Source: Fibrobacter succinogenes | GTDB lineage: Bacteria > Fibrobacterota > Fibrobacteria > Fibrobacterales > Fibrobacteraceae | Reading direction: 5' to 3' | DNA length: 64,000 nt | NCBI GenBank assembly: GCA_902762305.1 | Contig: CACWNW010000002.1 | Span: 124,001 to 188,000 of the forward strand | Part shown: positions 51,919-60,300 of the stretch, in pieces | Numbering within the stretch: the first letter of the stretch is position 1 | How the letters are laid out: the number at the start of each line of letters is the position of its first letter | Made by a program: the position numbers and the translations under genes | Notes under the pieces: model-generated | What the model saw: the letters and a program-made list of their open reading frames with translations, nothing else | Databases searched by the model: none | Told to the model about the DNA's origin: nothing

Positions 51919-52269
51919 TTACTTATTCCGGCGCAGGAGCCCCGCGAGGGCGACCGCAATCAAGATACCCGCAGGCAGCACGACTGCAATCGTCAAGAGG
52001 ATCAGCTTCTGGAAGTCGGAAAGTCCCTTGATAGACTTCTTGAAATCCTTGAGCTTGGCAAGCAGCCCAGGCTTCTTACCTGCGGCATCTTCGCCAGCAG
52101 GGATGCCATGCTCCTCGCCCAAATCTTCGGAGCCCGCGAAGGCCTCCCCCTTCGGGATCATCGCGAGCAACTTCGACGCCGATTCCCTGACAGGCCCGAC
52201 AAAGCCTTCCAGCTTACCGCGGTACTTGTTGTAACGCTTCTTGAACGGGCGTGTCAGTTGATCGAACAT
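51919..52269 (-). CDS. Small protein with C-terminal transmembrane anchor
   Basis: The ATG ending at 52269 is used because TTGGAG is positioned just before it. The 116-residue product has a basic N-terminal region (FDQLTRPFKKRYNKYRGK), a flexible Gly/Ala/Glu middle part and one hydrophobic segment (about residues 90-112) followed by LLRRNK, which suggests a tail-anchored inner-membrane protein. No family was recognised. It lies 24 bases after the surface-protein gene on the same strand. Confidence 0.68.
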   Translation of the reverse strand: MFDQLTRPFKKRYNKYRGKLEGFVGPVRESASKLLAMIPKGEAFAGSEDLGEEHGIPAGEDAAGKKPGLLAKLKDFKKSIKGLSDFQKLILLTIAVVLPAGILIAVALAGLLRRNK

Positions 52270-52293
52270 TGGTTTCTCCAAATTTCCATTTGA

Positions 52294-54822
52294 CTAAGGG
52301 ACAAACACCTTGGAACTTAATCCCTTATACCTCAAAATATACATTCCACGGCGTTCCAGCGGTATCGCCACGCGATTTTCCGAGGGCGTTTCGCGTTTGA
52401 CCAGATTGCCCTGAATATCGAACAAGGCAACGGGTTCCGCAGATGTCAAGCCTTCGACATAAATCCAGCCATTCTCCACGGAATACTTCAGCATCGCCTT
52501 GGCCGCAGCCGTGTGAATCTGTTCCGTCGAAGAAGAACTCGACTTTGCAGAACTCGAAGAACTTTTTGCAACCGACGAACTCGATTCATCTTCTGCGCCT
52601 TTCTTTTTCGGCGTAAAGACTGCATAAAGCGTGGTATCCGACTTGACAACGAGAGTCTTGCAATCCGGCTCCCATCCCTTAAAGACGTAATCGTATTCAT
52701 CGTCCGATTCCTTTGTCGGGTCTTTGCCGCAATCGATTCCCACCTGTCCATAATAGGCAACGACATAGCTCCAGCGCCTTGCCCCCGGAGCATAGTTAAC
52801 TTCTAGAGCCACCTTGTAATTCCTGACCGTCGAGTCATAGACCGCCTTGTAGGTCTGGTTTTCAAAAACAGGCGAGAGTTCAGGAGTCCAGCCCGCAAAC
52901 TTGTAGCGGTATTTCAAGTCCGCAGAATCCCTAAACGGCTCTGCCCTAGGATAAACAGGAGTCTTCCCGTAGGCAACCTTTTCCTGCACGCTCAAGACCG
53001 TATCGTTATAATCCGTGAAGGTCACCTTAAAGAACAGGCCCGTGCTGTTTTCTACAGATGCGTATATGTTCGTATCGCCCGAGAACACAAACTGCAGCCC
53101 GACATCCTGTGTCATGCTGCCGCTCTTAAGTTTCCAGTCGCCAATCATCTTTCCCGTAGCGGGATCGGGGATACTGTCACCCCAAACGGCGTGACCATTG
53201 CAATCGGTATAGACCGTATCGAACACGACGTCGTTCACATAGCGCACAATGCCGTATGTGGACTTGCGGCCATCAAGGGCAAGCACCGGGTAGTTCCCGT
53301 TGTGGCACCAAATATTCCGGTTCGCTACCGTCTGGTACTTCGTATTCAACATCCACGCAAATCGCGGGGATTTCATCAAGGTCTGTTCGAGCCCAGTCGT
53401 ATCGCCAGGGAAAGCTTTTTCCAGCATAACGGAATCATAATGATTGCCTACATGCTCGCCACCCAAGATTACATTGTAAAGCGGAGCCTTTTTTCCGGCT
53501 TCCGAGATTTTAGAAAACGCCGCATACGAATTATAGACGCTACCCGAATCGGCTCCGACAAGGCCACCCGTATACATGCCAACAGTGCTAGAAATATTGG
53601 TTCCAAGAATAATCCTTGAAACTCGAACGCCACAATCCTCCACAACACCATTATTAGATTGCTTCGCCACAATGCCACCTGCGTAGGCTGCGGGGCTAAT
53701 TCCCGTACCATAAGGGTCCGTAAGACTTGCAGATAGCATAAGCGTTTTGGTCCCCTCGGTAACGCCATAGAAGGATTTAGAAATCTTTCCCAAATTATAG
53801 GCAGCAATGCCACCAATCGTCACGCCCCCCTCACCGGCACGCCCCAGTGAGCCCGTATATTCCGCCCACTCTACAAGGCCATGATTTTCGCCGACAATAC
53901 CCGCAGCAAAACCCGTAACAGTCGATATGTCACCGACCACTTTAACATGGTCAAGCGTTCCCTTGTTTAATCCACAAATACCCGCCATCGCCGATGGATA
54001 ATCATCTTTCAAATCACCTTCAACGCGAGATTCCGAAACGGTCCCTACATTTGCGCCAACGATGCCCCCCATGTACATCGAAATCATTTTGCTATGCGAG
54101 GGCACAACCAATCCATTCACATAAGCATGGGTCACCGAACCCCTATTGAGTCCAACAACACCGCCCACATAAAATTTCATCGTATAGGCATTTACCATTA
54201 TCGAAGCAATCGTAGAACTGGAGTTCACCACTTTCGAAGAAACGCTACCCTTAGCAACAGCCTCACAATCAATCACACGGACACTATCGACAAGGCCTCG
54301 GTTTTCCCCGACCACGTTACCGACAACAGGATAGAAAATCGGCATATTCGCTAGCTCAGTATAAGAGATGAGCACATCAGAGCCAAGGTGTTCCACCTGG
54401 AAGACACTCTTTTCTAACGTGAAATTCTTGACGACGCCTTTTTCGCCGACAAACCTGAAGAACCCGTTAAAAACGGAATCCACCTTTTCTAGCGAATACT
54501 CGGAATGCGCCCCGGAAATGGTCTTCCCGTTGCCATCGAAGACCCCCTCGAACGCAAGCGTATTAGACGGACCGATAGGGTTCCAATAATTGGTATCGCC
54601 CGATACAGAATCCCAAAGGGCGATATCATTTTTGAGGACTGCATTAATTTCGGTTTTGCCAGAAGCGACCTGCTTCGAGAACCAGGCAAGTTCACCGGCA
54701 GAGGTAATCTCGTAATACGATTTCCCTTCTACCTGGACCTGCGAGGGTTCCGAGGCATAATCATTCCAATCAGCAGCAACGGCAAAACTTGCTGCGACCA
54801 AAAGAGCTAAGATAAAAAACAT
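52294..54822 (-). CDS. Large surface protein with GLUG and InlB-type repeats and a T9SS-like C-terminal tail
   Basis: The 842-residue protein has a signal peptide (MFFILALLVAASFAVA), a long repeat region of GLUG-like units (about 50-480; FEGVFDGNGKTISG, GGIVGANVGTVSES, GGIAAYNLGKIS), two InlB_B-like repeats (about 590-730; VSVQEKVAYGKTPVYP-type and YKFAGWTPE, YVFKGWEPD), a Ser/Lys linker and a final 70-residue domain. That last domain (VENGWIYVEGL, ALFDIQGNLV, GMYILRY, KVFVP) resembles a type A T9SS sorting domain. It is probably a surface adhesin or scaffold. AAGGAGAAATC precedes the ATG. No catalytic residues were recognised. Confidence 0.8.
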   Translation of the reverse strand: MFFILALLVAASFAVAADWNDYASEPSQVQVEGKSYYEITSAGELAWFSKQVASGKTEINAVLKNDIALWDSVSGDTNYWNPIGPSNTLAFEGVFDGNGKTISGAHSEYSLEKVDSVFNGFFRFVGEKGVVKNFTLEKSVFQVEHLGSDVLISYTELANMPIFYPVVGNVVGENRGLVDSVRVIDCEAVAKGSVSSKVVNSSSTIASIMVNAYTMKFYVGGVVGLNRGSVTHAYVNGLVVPSHSKMISMYMGGIVGANVGTVSESRVEGDLKDDYPSAMAGICGLNKGTLDHVKVVGDISTVTGFAAGIVGENHGLVEWAEYTGSLGRAGEGGVTIGGIAAYNLGKISKSFYGVTEGTKTLMLSASLTDPYGTGISPAAYAGGIVAKQSNNGVVEDCGVRVSRIILGTNISSTVGMYTGGLVGADSGSVYNSYAAFSKISEAGKKAPLYNVILGGEHVGNHYDSVMLEKAFPGDTTGLEQTLMKSPRFAWMLNTKYQTVANRNIWCHNGNYPVLALDGRKSTYGIVRYVNDVVFDTVYTDCNGHAVWGDSIPDPATGKMIGDWKLKSGSMTQDVGLQFVFSGDTNIYASVENSTGLFFKVTFTDYNDTVLSVQEKVAYGKTPVYPRAEPFRDSADLKYRYKFAGWTPELSPVFENQTYKAVYDSTVRNYKVALEVNYAPGARRWSYVVAYYGQVGIDCGKDPTKESDDEYDYVFKGWEPDCKTLVVKSDTTLYAVFTPKKKGAEDESSSSVAKSSSSSAKSSSSSTEQIHTAAAKAMLKYSVENGWIYVEGLTSAEPVALFDIQGNLVKRETPSENRVAIPLERRGMYILRYKGLSSKVFVP

Positions 54823-54849
54823 GATTTCTCCTTCTTTTTGTTTTTCAGC

Positions 54850-56409
54850 TTATTTCTTATACAAGAGGTTTACGCCGCCGAAGAGGGCGCGCATGTTGGC
54901 CTTGAGCGTATCGCTAGAGACGCCGCGGCCTTCGACCTCGGCATCGCCCGCCTTCAGGAGCATGCGGCTAAGCCCGCGGCCCGCCCACAGCTTGTCCTTC
55001 TCGGGAACGACGAGCTGGCGGTACTTCACGAGTTCGACCGGCATGCCGATTTCGCGCATGAGCATGAGGGCGGCCTCGATGGGGCCTTCTGCCGTCACGG
55101 ACTTCACCAGCGCCTCGCCATCCTTCTTGAAGTGGAAGATAAAGCGGTTTTCGTCGGGAATGACCTCGATGTTGTTGAACACCAGGCGTCCGTTCACGTT
55201 CACGCGCTGTTCGCGGAACACGTCCAGCACGCGCTCGGCAGAGAGCTCGCCTTCTTTTTCGCTGCAAGCCTTCAACACGGGCTGCAGTTCCGCGGCTTCG
55301 GCCAAAGACATCTTGTAGCCGAACTTCGTGATAATCTCGTACACGGCGGTGCGGCCGCTCTGGCTCGTGAAGCTCAGGGCGTCGTTCTGGTGGCGGCCGA
55401 TGATGGAGTAGTCGATCGGGCGGTAGGCGCCCTTCTTCATGTCCTTCGTCTTGCTTGCGCCATCCTGGTGGATGCCGCTACGGTGCACGATGGCCTCGGC
55501 ACCAATCAGCGGGGCACGGCTGTAGATGCCGATGCCGGACCACTGCGAGATGAGAATTGCCGTCTCGTAGATGCGTTCCAGGTGCAGGCCGGTATTCACG
55601 CCGGAGTTGTGCAGCGCGACCGCGACTTCGTAGAAGTTCGTGTTGCCGCAGCGTTCGCCCAAGCCGTTCAGCGCGACTTCGAGCTGGGTTGCGCCAACGA
55701 AGAAGCTTTCGACAGTGGCGGCAGTCGCCATGCCCAGGTCGTTGTGGCAGTGCACCGAAATCGTGATGTTCTTCGGCAGAGCCTCGTACACCTGCTTGAT
55801 CTGGTTCACATACAGGAGCGGGCGGTAGCGTTCCACCGTGTTCGGCAGGTTGATGGTCGTCGCACCGGCTTCGACCACGGCCTTCAGCACGTCAATCACA
55901 AAATCCATGTTCTCGAGGCAGTCACCGAAATGCTCGGCGCTGAACTCCACGTCGCCCTTGTCGCCCACGAGCGACTTCGCGAACTTCACGCAATGAACCG
56001 CCTTCTCCTTGACCTGTTCGGGGCTCAGGTGCAGCACGTGCTCCATCGAGAGCGGGCTTGTCGCGAGGAAGGTATGGATACGCGGGTGCGGCGCAAACTG
56101 CACGGCCTCCCAGCAGCGCTGGATATCGCTTTCCACGCAGCGGGCCAAGCCCGAAACCACGACGCGCTTTGCCACCTCGTCGCCTTCCTCGGCCATCTTC
56201 GCGGTGAGCTGCGCCAGTTCCTTGCAAGATTCAAAGTCCATCTCGGACGAAGCCGGGAAACCGACTTCGGCACCCTGCACGCCGAGTTTCAAGAGCTGCA
56301 GGTAAACGTCCTTTTTCTGGGCGTTGTTCCAGGGCTTCGGGAGCGCCTGGTTGCCGTCACGCAGGGTGACATCGTAAAAGAAGGGTTGTCTTGCATTAGC
56401 TTCGTTCAT
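54850..56409 (-). CDS. leuA: 2-Isopropylmalate synthase
   Basis: The 519-residue enzyme has the HMGL-like barrel start (DVTLRDGNQALPKPWN), the metal-binding HCHNDLG and the NGLGERCGNTN block, then a C-terminal regulatory-type domain. It condenses acetyl-CoA with 2-oxoisovalerate in the first step of leucine synthesis. The KPWN element fits the LeuA2-like branch rather than homocitrate synthase. AAGGAGA precedes the ATG. A leucine attenuator (56480-56640) lies upstream, which supports leucine as the end product. No other leu gene is adjacent in the window. Confidence 0.9.
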   Translation of the reverse strand: MNEANARQPFFYDVTLRDGNQALPKPWNNAQKKDVYLQLLKLGVQGAEVGFPASSEMDFESCKELAQLTAKMAEEGDEVAKRVVVSGLARCVESDIQRCWEAVQFAPHPRIHTFLATSPLSMEHVLHLSPEQVKEKAVHCVKFAKSLVGDKGDVEFSAEHFGDCLENMDFVIDVLKAVVEAGATTINLPNTVERYRPLLYVNQIKQVYEALPKNITISVHCHNDLGMATAATVESFFVGATQLEVALNGLGERCGNTNFYEVAVALHNSGVNTGLHLERIYETAILISQWSGIGIYSRAPLIGAEAIVHRSGIHQDGASKTKDMKKGAYRPIDYSIIGRHQNDALSFTSQSGRTAVYEIITKFGYKMSLAEAAELQPVLKACSEKEGELSAERVLDVFREQRVNVNGRLVFNNIEVIPDENRFIFHFKKDGEALVKSVTAEGPIEAALMLMREIGMPVELVKYRQLVVPEKDKLWAGRGLSRMLLKAGDAEVEGRGVSSDTLKANMRALFGGVNLLYKK

Positions 56410-56479
56410 TTTTTATCTCCTTGCCGGCTCCATTACGCCGCAAAGTCCTTTTTCCAGTTCAAAAATAGCATTTTGCCAT

Positions 56480-56510
56480 AAAAAAGAACCCGCTTCGTAA
56501 CGGAAGCGGG
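56480..56510 (-). terminator. Attenuator terminator in the leuA leader
   Basis: On the minus strand CCCGCTTC (56510-56503) and GAAGCGGG (56496-56489) form a perfect eight-pair stem with a six-base loop, followed by TTC and six T (56485-56480). It lies 70 bases upstream of the leuA start and 34 bases after the leader-peptide stop. GGAGCGAGG within the leader peptide gene (56551-56559) can instead pair with CCCGCTTC, using one G-T pair and a bulged A, which would act as an antiterminator. The hairpin also has TTTTT on the plus side. Confidence 0.85.
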
Positions 56511-56544
56511 CCTTTTTAGTTAAATCCTATCCAAATAAAATAGC

Positions 56545-56604
56545 CTAAAACCTCGCTCCGTGCGCGATGCAAAGTAGAAGTCGAAGGTTAAGGTTCTTTC
56601 TCAT
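56545..56604 (-). CDS. leuL: leuA leader peptide, Leu-rich, 19 residues
   Basis: The short gene encodes MRKNLNLRLLLCIAHGARF. Five of residues 5-11 are leucine, read by CTT four times and CTA once, codons that this genome uses less than CTC and CTG. Its position between a strong promoter and a terminator upstream of leuA is that of a classical attenuation leader. If the ribosome stalls at the Leu codons, GGAGCGAGG downstream in the same gene is free to pair with the terminator's first arm. The predicted transcript start is at or within a base or two of the ATG, so it may be translated leaderless. Confidence 0.85.
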   Translation of the reverse strand: MRKNLNLRLLLCIAHGARF

Positions 56605-56611
56605 GCTATAG

Positions 56612-56640
56612 AATATACAAAGTTTTGGGCTACATGGCAA
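56612..56640 (-). promoter_or_regulatory. Promoter of the leuA leader
   Basis: On the minus strand TTGCCA (56640-56635) and TATATT (56617-56612) are separated by exactly 17 bases, five of six matches to each sigma-70 consensus. The expected transcript start is about seven bases on, at 56605-56604, next to the leader ATG. Confidence 0.8.
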
Positions 56641-56764
56641 GGGGCGCAAAAAACGCCGGCAAGGGGCTGCTTCGAGACGCCCGCAACAGTTGAACTGGGC
56701 AAATGGCGAAAAACAAGGGCGGAAAGGGCGCAAATCGGGGGTCAAAAAGGGAAAAATCGCAAAA

Positions 56765-56995
56765 TTGGGGATTAAACAGCCTGATTTTCGCCCGTTCAAT
56801 CCCCAAAATTTTAATTTATCTGCAATAAAAACGGCAAAATTTATGTTCATTGGGGATGAAATCGCCACAAAACATCATTTTAATCCCCATAAAAAGAGAT
56901 TTCACCCACCCTGACGGGTCCGCGGCGCCCAAAACTCATTACTTTATACACAAAAATGGGGATTAAAACGCTAAAAAGCAACGTTTTAATCCCCA
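56765..56995. repeat. Array of three inverted pairs of a GGGGATTAAA motif
   Basis: In this 430-base gap without a long gene, GGGGATTAAA-like motifs occur in three head-to-head pairs. Pair 1 is TTGGGGATT (56765-56773) with AATCCCCAA (56798-56806). Pair 2 is TGGGGAT (56851-56857) with ATCCCCA (56883-56889). Pair 3 is a perfect 14-base arm TGGGGATTAAAACG (56957-56970) with its complement (56982-56995) around 11 bases. On the minus strand pair 3 is followed by TTTTTG and may serve as terminator for the antitoxin-like gene; pairs 1 and 2 are not explained by that. The rest of 56641-56760 is purine-rich (GGGCGCAAA-like) with nothing recognised. Confidence 0.75.
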
Positions 56996-57040
56996 ATTTG
57001 AGCAAATTCGCTTTTTTCGTTCCCCCCATTTCTGGACGGC

Positions 57041-57247
57041 CTAGCGTTCCTCCCAGATACCGTTCGGAAGCTTACCGATATCGCGGAAGTCCAGTTCACC
57101 GCCGGAACGCGCAGAAGAAACGTTCACGAGACGCGCGAGCGGTTTGCCCGCACGCTCAATCACGATTTCTTCTTGCGAGAGCGAAACCTGGTTCAGCAAG
57201 TTGCCGAAGTTCTGCCTCGCCTCCATGGCGGTGACGGTCTTCGCCAT
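57041..57247 (-). CDS. Orphan Phd/YefM-type antitoxin-like protein
   Basis: The 68-residue product begins MAKTVTAMEARQNFGNLLNQ and continues with IVIERAGKPLARLVNV, the pattern of Phd/YefM antitoxins: an N-terminal DNA-binding region and a short C-terminal toxin-binding arm. The start is three bases after the ompA-like stop, so it rides on that transcript. No toxin gene (RelE, Doc or PIN type) is next to it on either side; the array of inverted GGGGATTAAA motifs follows. It may be a remnant antitoxin, a solitary repressor, or work with a toxin elsewhere. Confidence 0.78.
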   Translation of the reverse strand: MAKTVTAMEARQNFGNLLNQVSLSQEEIVIERAGKPLARLVNVSSARSGGELDFRDIGKLPNGIWEER

Positions 57248-57250
57248 CGG

Positions 57251-58405
57251 TTACTTAGCCTCGGGAGCTGCCGGTTCTGCAGCCGGTTCAGCAGCGGCCG
57301 GTTCGGCGCTCTGCTGCAGGGCCTTGTCCTGAATGACGAGGTCCACGCGGCGGTTCTTCTGGCGGCCTTCCTTCGTCTTGTTGTCGGCAATCGGCATGCT
57401 CATGCCGAGACCCTTGGCGGTAAGGCGGCCAGCGTCGATACCCTGATCCACGAGGAACTTCATCACGTTGTCGGCACGCTGCTGCGAGAGCTTCATGTTG
57501 TGCTCTTCGGAACCCGTGTTGTCGGTGTTACCTTCGATGGACACATTGAACTGCTGGTACACGGAGAGGATACCCGCAACCTTCGCGAGGCTCGTCTTGA
57601 GGTCGGCCTTGAGGGATGCCTTGTTCACGTCGAACAGGATATCGGACATGGAGAGGATAATACCGCGAGCGTCCTTCGTCACCTGGATGAGCTTGGACTG
57701 GAGTTCGTTCAGCTTGTTCATGGCTTCGGCCTGGCGGGCTTCGGCCTTGGCGCGTTCCTCGGCGAGGGCCTTCTTTTCGGCCTCGAGCTGCTTCTGCAGG
57801 TCAGCCTGCTGCTTCTGCAAGTCGGCCTGCTGCTTCTGGAGGTTGGCCTCGCGCTCACTGGCGGCCTTGAGGGCGGCTTCCTTGGCGGCGGCTTCAGCCT
57901 GGAACTTTTCCTGGTTCTGCTGCATTTCGGCCTGGAGGCGGGCTTCCTGGTCCTTCATCTTGGCCTTTTCGGCTTCGAGGTCGTTCACCTTGCCGCTACG
58001 TGCCTGGCTGATCTGTTCCTGGATGGCCTCGATGGAGCGGGCCGTGGCGGCGCGCTTTTCCCAGTTCGAAGCGGTGTGGTTGCGGAGCTTCTGCGTCTCG
58101 GCCTGGGCCGCTACGATCTTTGCGTAGATATCGCACTTGGCAGCAAGGGCCTGAGTCGCTTCCGATTCGGGATCGTCCTTGAAGGCTGCATCCAGGTCAG
58201 CGAGGGCTGCCTTGGCTGCGGCAAGGGAATACTTGGCAGAAACAGCGTTCGCGGGAATGTCCTTGGCAGCGGCATCGAGCGAGGCCGAGCAGGTTTCGAC
58301 AGCGCTCGGGGCGGCAACTTCGGCAGCTTCGGTCGCGGCCTCTTCTGCAGCAAAGCAGAGAGAAGCGGCAAAAGCACTAATGGCAATCAAATTCTTCGTA
58401 TTCAT
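57251..58405 (-). CDS. OmpA-family protein with long coiled coil
   Basis: The 384-residue protein has a signal peptide (ending near CFAAE), an Ala/Glu-rich helical region, a long coiled coil (about 130-235) with the QKQQADL unit repeated three times, and a C-terminal OmpA domain with ILFDVNKASLK, IEGNTDNTGSEEHN, LSQQRADNV and the final RRVDLVI. The OmpA domain binds peptidoglycan, so the protein likely ties the wall to another envelope layer. It ends in an Ala/Pro/Glu tail. The start overlaps the preceding lipoprotein stop (TAATG). Confidence 0.88.
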   Translation of the reverse strand: MNTKNLIAISAFAASLCFAAEEAATEAAEVAAPSAVETCSASLDAAAKDIPANAVSAKYSLAAAKAALADLDAAFKDDPESEATQALAAKCDIYAKIVAAQAETQKLRNHTASNWEKRAATARSIEAIQEQISQARSGKVNDLEAEKAKMKDQEARLQAEMQQNQEKFQAEAAAKEAALKAASEREANLQKQQADLQKQQADLQKQLEAEKKALAEERAKAEARQAEAMNKLNELQSKLIQVTKDARGIILSMSDILFDVNKASLKADLKTSLAKVAGILSVYQQFNVSIEGNTDNTGSEEHNMKLSQQRADNVMKFLVDQGIDAGRLTAKGLGMSMPIADNKTKEGRQKNRRVDLVIQDKALQQSAEPAAAEPAAEPAAPEAK

Positions 58406-58800
58406 TACTTGGCTCCTCCGTTCTTCACTTCCTTGTCAAGGATGCTCTGGTAAATGAGTTTTCTTTCGACATCACTGCGAAGTTCCTTCTCGACGCGTTC
58501 GTCTTCCTTCTTCGCTGCATCGCGTTCGGCGTTAGCAACAGCGAGCTTGTATTCGAGAACACTCTGTTCGGCCAAGGCAGCAGCCTGTTCGTCTTCTCCG
58601 TCGGCCTGCAGGGCCTTTGCGGAATCAAGCTTTGCATTTGTCGCTTCCATCTGGGCGGCATCGACCTTGACTTCTTCGGCAATAGTCTTGTTGGCGTCGG
58701 CAAATTCAATCGACTTGGTAGCGTTTACACTTCCGGCACAACCGGACAGGAATGCGAGCGCCGTGAAGGCCAGGCCCGCAGCACAGAATCTGTATTTCAT
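58405..58800 (-). CDS. Helical lipoprotein (DUF4398-like), partner of the OmpA-like gene
   Basis: The 131-residue product has a lipoprotein signal (FLSGC, cysteine near 21) and a fully helical mature region rich in Ala, Glu and Lys (ADANKTIAEEVKVDAAQMEATNAKLDSAK is split here only for position, about 33-62). DUF4398-type lipoproteins are often found beside OmpA proteins, as here. It is probably outer-membrane-anchored and may pair with the OmpA-like coiled coil. Its stop overlaps the ompA-like start. Confidence 0.75.
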   Translation of the reverse strand: MKYRFCAAGLAFTALAFLSGCAGSVNATKSIEFADANKTIAEEVKVDAAQMEATNAKLDSAKALQADGEDEQAAALAEQSVLEYKLAVANAERDAAKKEDERVEKELRSDVERKLIYQSILDKEVKNGGAK

Positions 58801-58953
58801 CGAATTCTCCTGTTAATGTTAAAATACTCTTCAAGGAAATATAGCAAAGAGACTAAAAAATAGACCACAGGGGTGCTCAAAACTGAACCATCGTGGCTTT
58901 TTTCATAATTTATCAATAGAAGTAACAAAAAAATTACTATTCTTCGCAAAACC

Positions 58954-60252
58954 ATGGAACAGCCCGCGCGCACATTCTCGGTCATGCAGTACATGACATC
59001 CATCAGGAACAAACTTGCCGATACACCGGCGGTTTGGGTCCATGGAGTCATCACGCAGATTGCCGAAAAGCAGAAAGTCGTCTACATGAGCATCGCGGAC
59101 TTCGCCGAAGGCGACGTGAAGCCCATCGCGACAATCGCGCTCAACTGTTTCGCGGGCCAGTTCGCCGCACTCCGCCGCAAGACCGAGACCTCCCCCACGC
59201 CGTTTGTCATCAGGGAGCAACTCAAGGTATGCCTGCTCATCCAAGCCGACGTATACATCCCCTTCGGCAAGCTGCAGGCAAAGGTCCTCGACATAGACCC
59301 GGTCTATACGCTGGGCGAACTCGCCGTCACGAAGGCGGCAATCCTCAAGAAACTCGCACTGGAAGGCCTGCTCGAAAAGAACAAGGCGCTGGAGCTCCCG
59401 CAGATGCCCCTGCGCATTGGGCTCATCACCGGCGAAGGGACCGCGGCCTACAAGGATTTCACCACGAGGCTCGCCGCCTCGATGTTCAAGTTCACCGTCA
59501 TTACCGCCTATGCCAAGATGCAGGGCAACGACACGGAATCGAGCGTCCTCGATGCGCTGGACAAGTTGCGCGAAGACGGCGAAATCGATGTCGCGTGCAT
59601 CGTACGCGGCGGCGGCTCCAAGACGGACCTCAACTACTTCGACAGCGAGGCCCTCTGCCGTGCCGTCGCGAACTACCCGATTCCCGTCTTTACGGGCATC
59701 GGGCACGAAATCGACAGGAGCCTGCTCGACGAGGTGGCGCACATGGCCTGCATCACGCCCACCGACTGCGCGAAGAGGCTCGTGGAACGTGCGCAAGACA
59801 GCTGGAACACGCTTACCGAAGTCGCTAGGGGCATCGCAAGTTCTACACGCGAGCTGCTCGCCGACAGCAAGCAGACCCTGAACGAATGCGCCACAAGGCT
59901 GCAACAGCGGGTGACATCGCGCATCCAGGGCGAAAAGACCCGGCACGCGATTATCTGCGCCACCCTGCAGAAGGAATCCCGCTTTATGCTGAGGGAAGAA
60001 CGCGCGAGGCTCGACCGCAACGCAGAAGGCCTCCGGCAAGGTTCGCGCAAAATCCTCGACCTCGAGAAAACGCGCTTCGAGCTCATCGAGACCAAGGTCA
60101 AGGGCGCCGACCCGCAGAGCATCATCGCAAAAGGCTACACGCTCACGCTCGACAAGAACGGCAAGTTCATCCGCAATGCAGCGCAAGTCGCTCCGGGCGA
60201 CCTGCTCCAAACGCGCTTCAAGGACGGGATGGTCGAATCCATCGTCCGCTAG
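58954..60252 (+). CDS. xseA: Exodeoxyribonuclease VII large subunit
   Basis: The 432-residue protein has an N-terminal OB-fold (about residues 8-105) and the catalytic region with RIGLITGEGTAAYKDF near 153 and the conserved RGGGSKTDLNYFD near 208, followed by FTGIGHEIDRSL. A long helical region closes it. With XseB it degrades single-stranded DNA from both ends. No xseB gene follows; the next gene is folC on the other strand, so the small subunit must lie elsewhere. No ribosome site is evident. Confidence 0.93.
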   Translation: MEQPARTFSVMQYMTSIRNKLADTPAVWVHGVITQIAEKQKVVYMSIADFAEGDVKPIATIALNCFAGQFAALRRKTETSPTPFVIREQLKVCLLIQADVYIPFGKLQAKVLDIDPVYTLGELAVTKAAILKKLALEGLLEKNKALELPQMPLRIGLITGEGTAAYKDFTTRLAASMFKFTVITAYAKMQGNDTESSVLDALDKLREDGEIDVACIVRGGGSKTDLNYFDSEALCRAVANYPIPVFTGIGHEIDRSLLDEVAHMACITPTDCAKRLVERAQDSWNTLTEVARGIASSTRELLADSKQTLNECATRLQQRVTSRIQGEKTRHAIICATLQKESRFMLREERARLDRNAEGLRQGSRKILDLEKTRFELIETKVKGADPQSIIAKGYTLTLDKNGKFIRNAAQVAPGDLLQTRFKDGMVESIVR

Positions 60253-60300
60253 GGCACAAATCTATCCGGTAAAAAACTACAGGCCTTTAGGGCACCGGGA

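Noticed and set aside
56765-56995. CRISPR array
   Set aside because: The motifs are inverted pairs with unequal spacing and only about ten conserved bases, and there are no cas genes.
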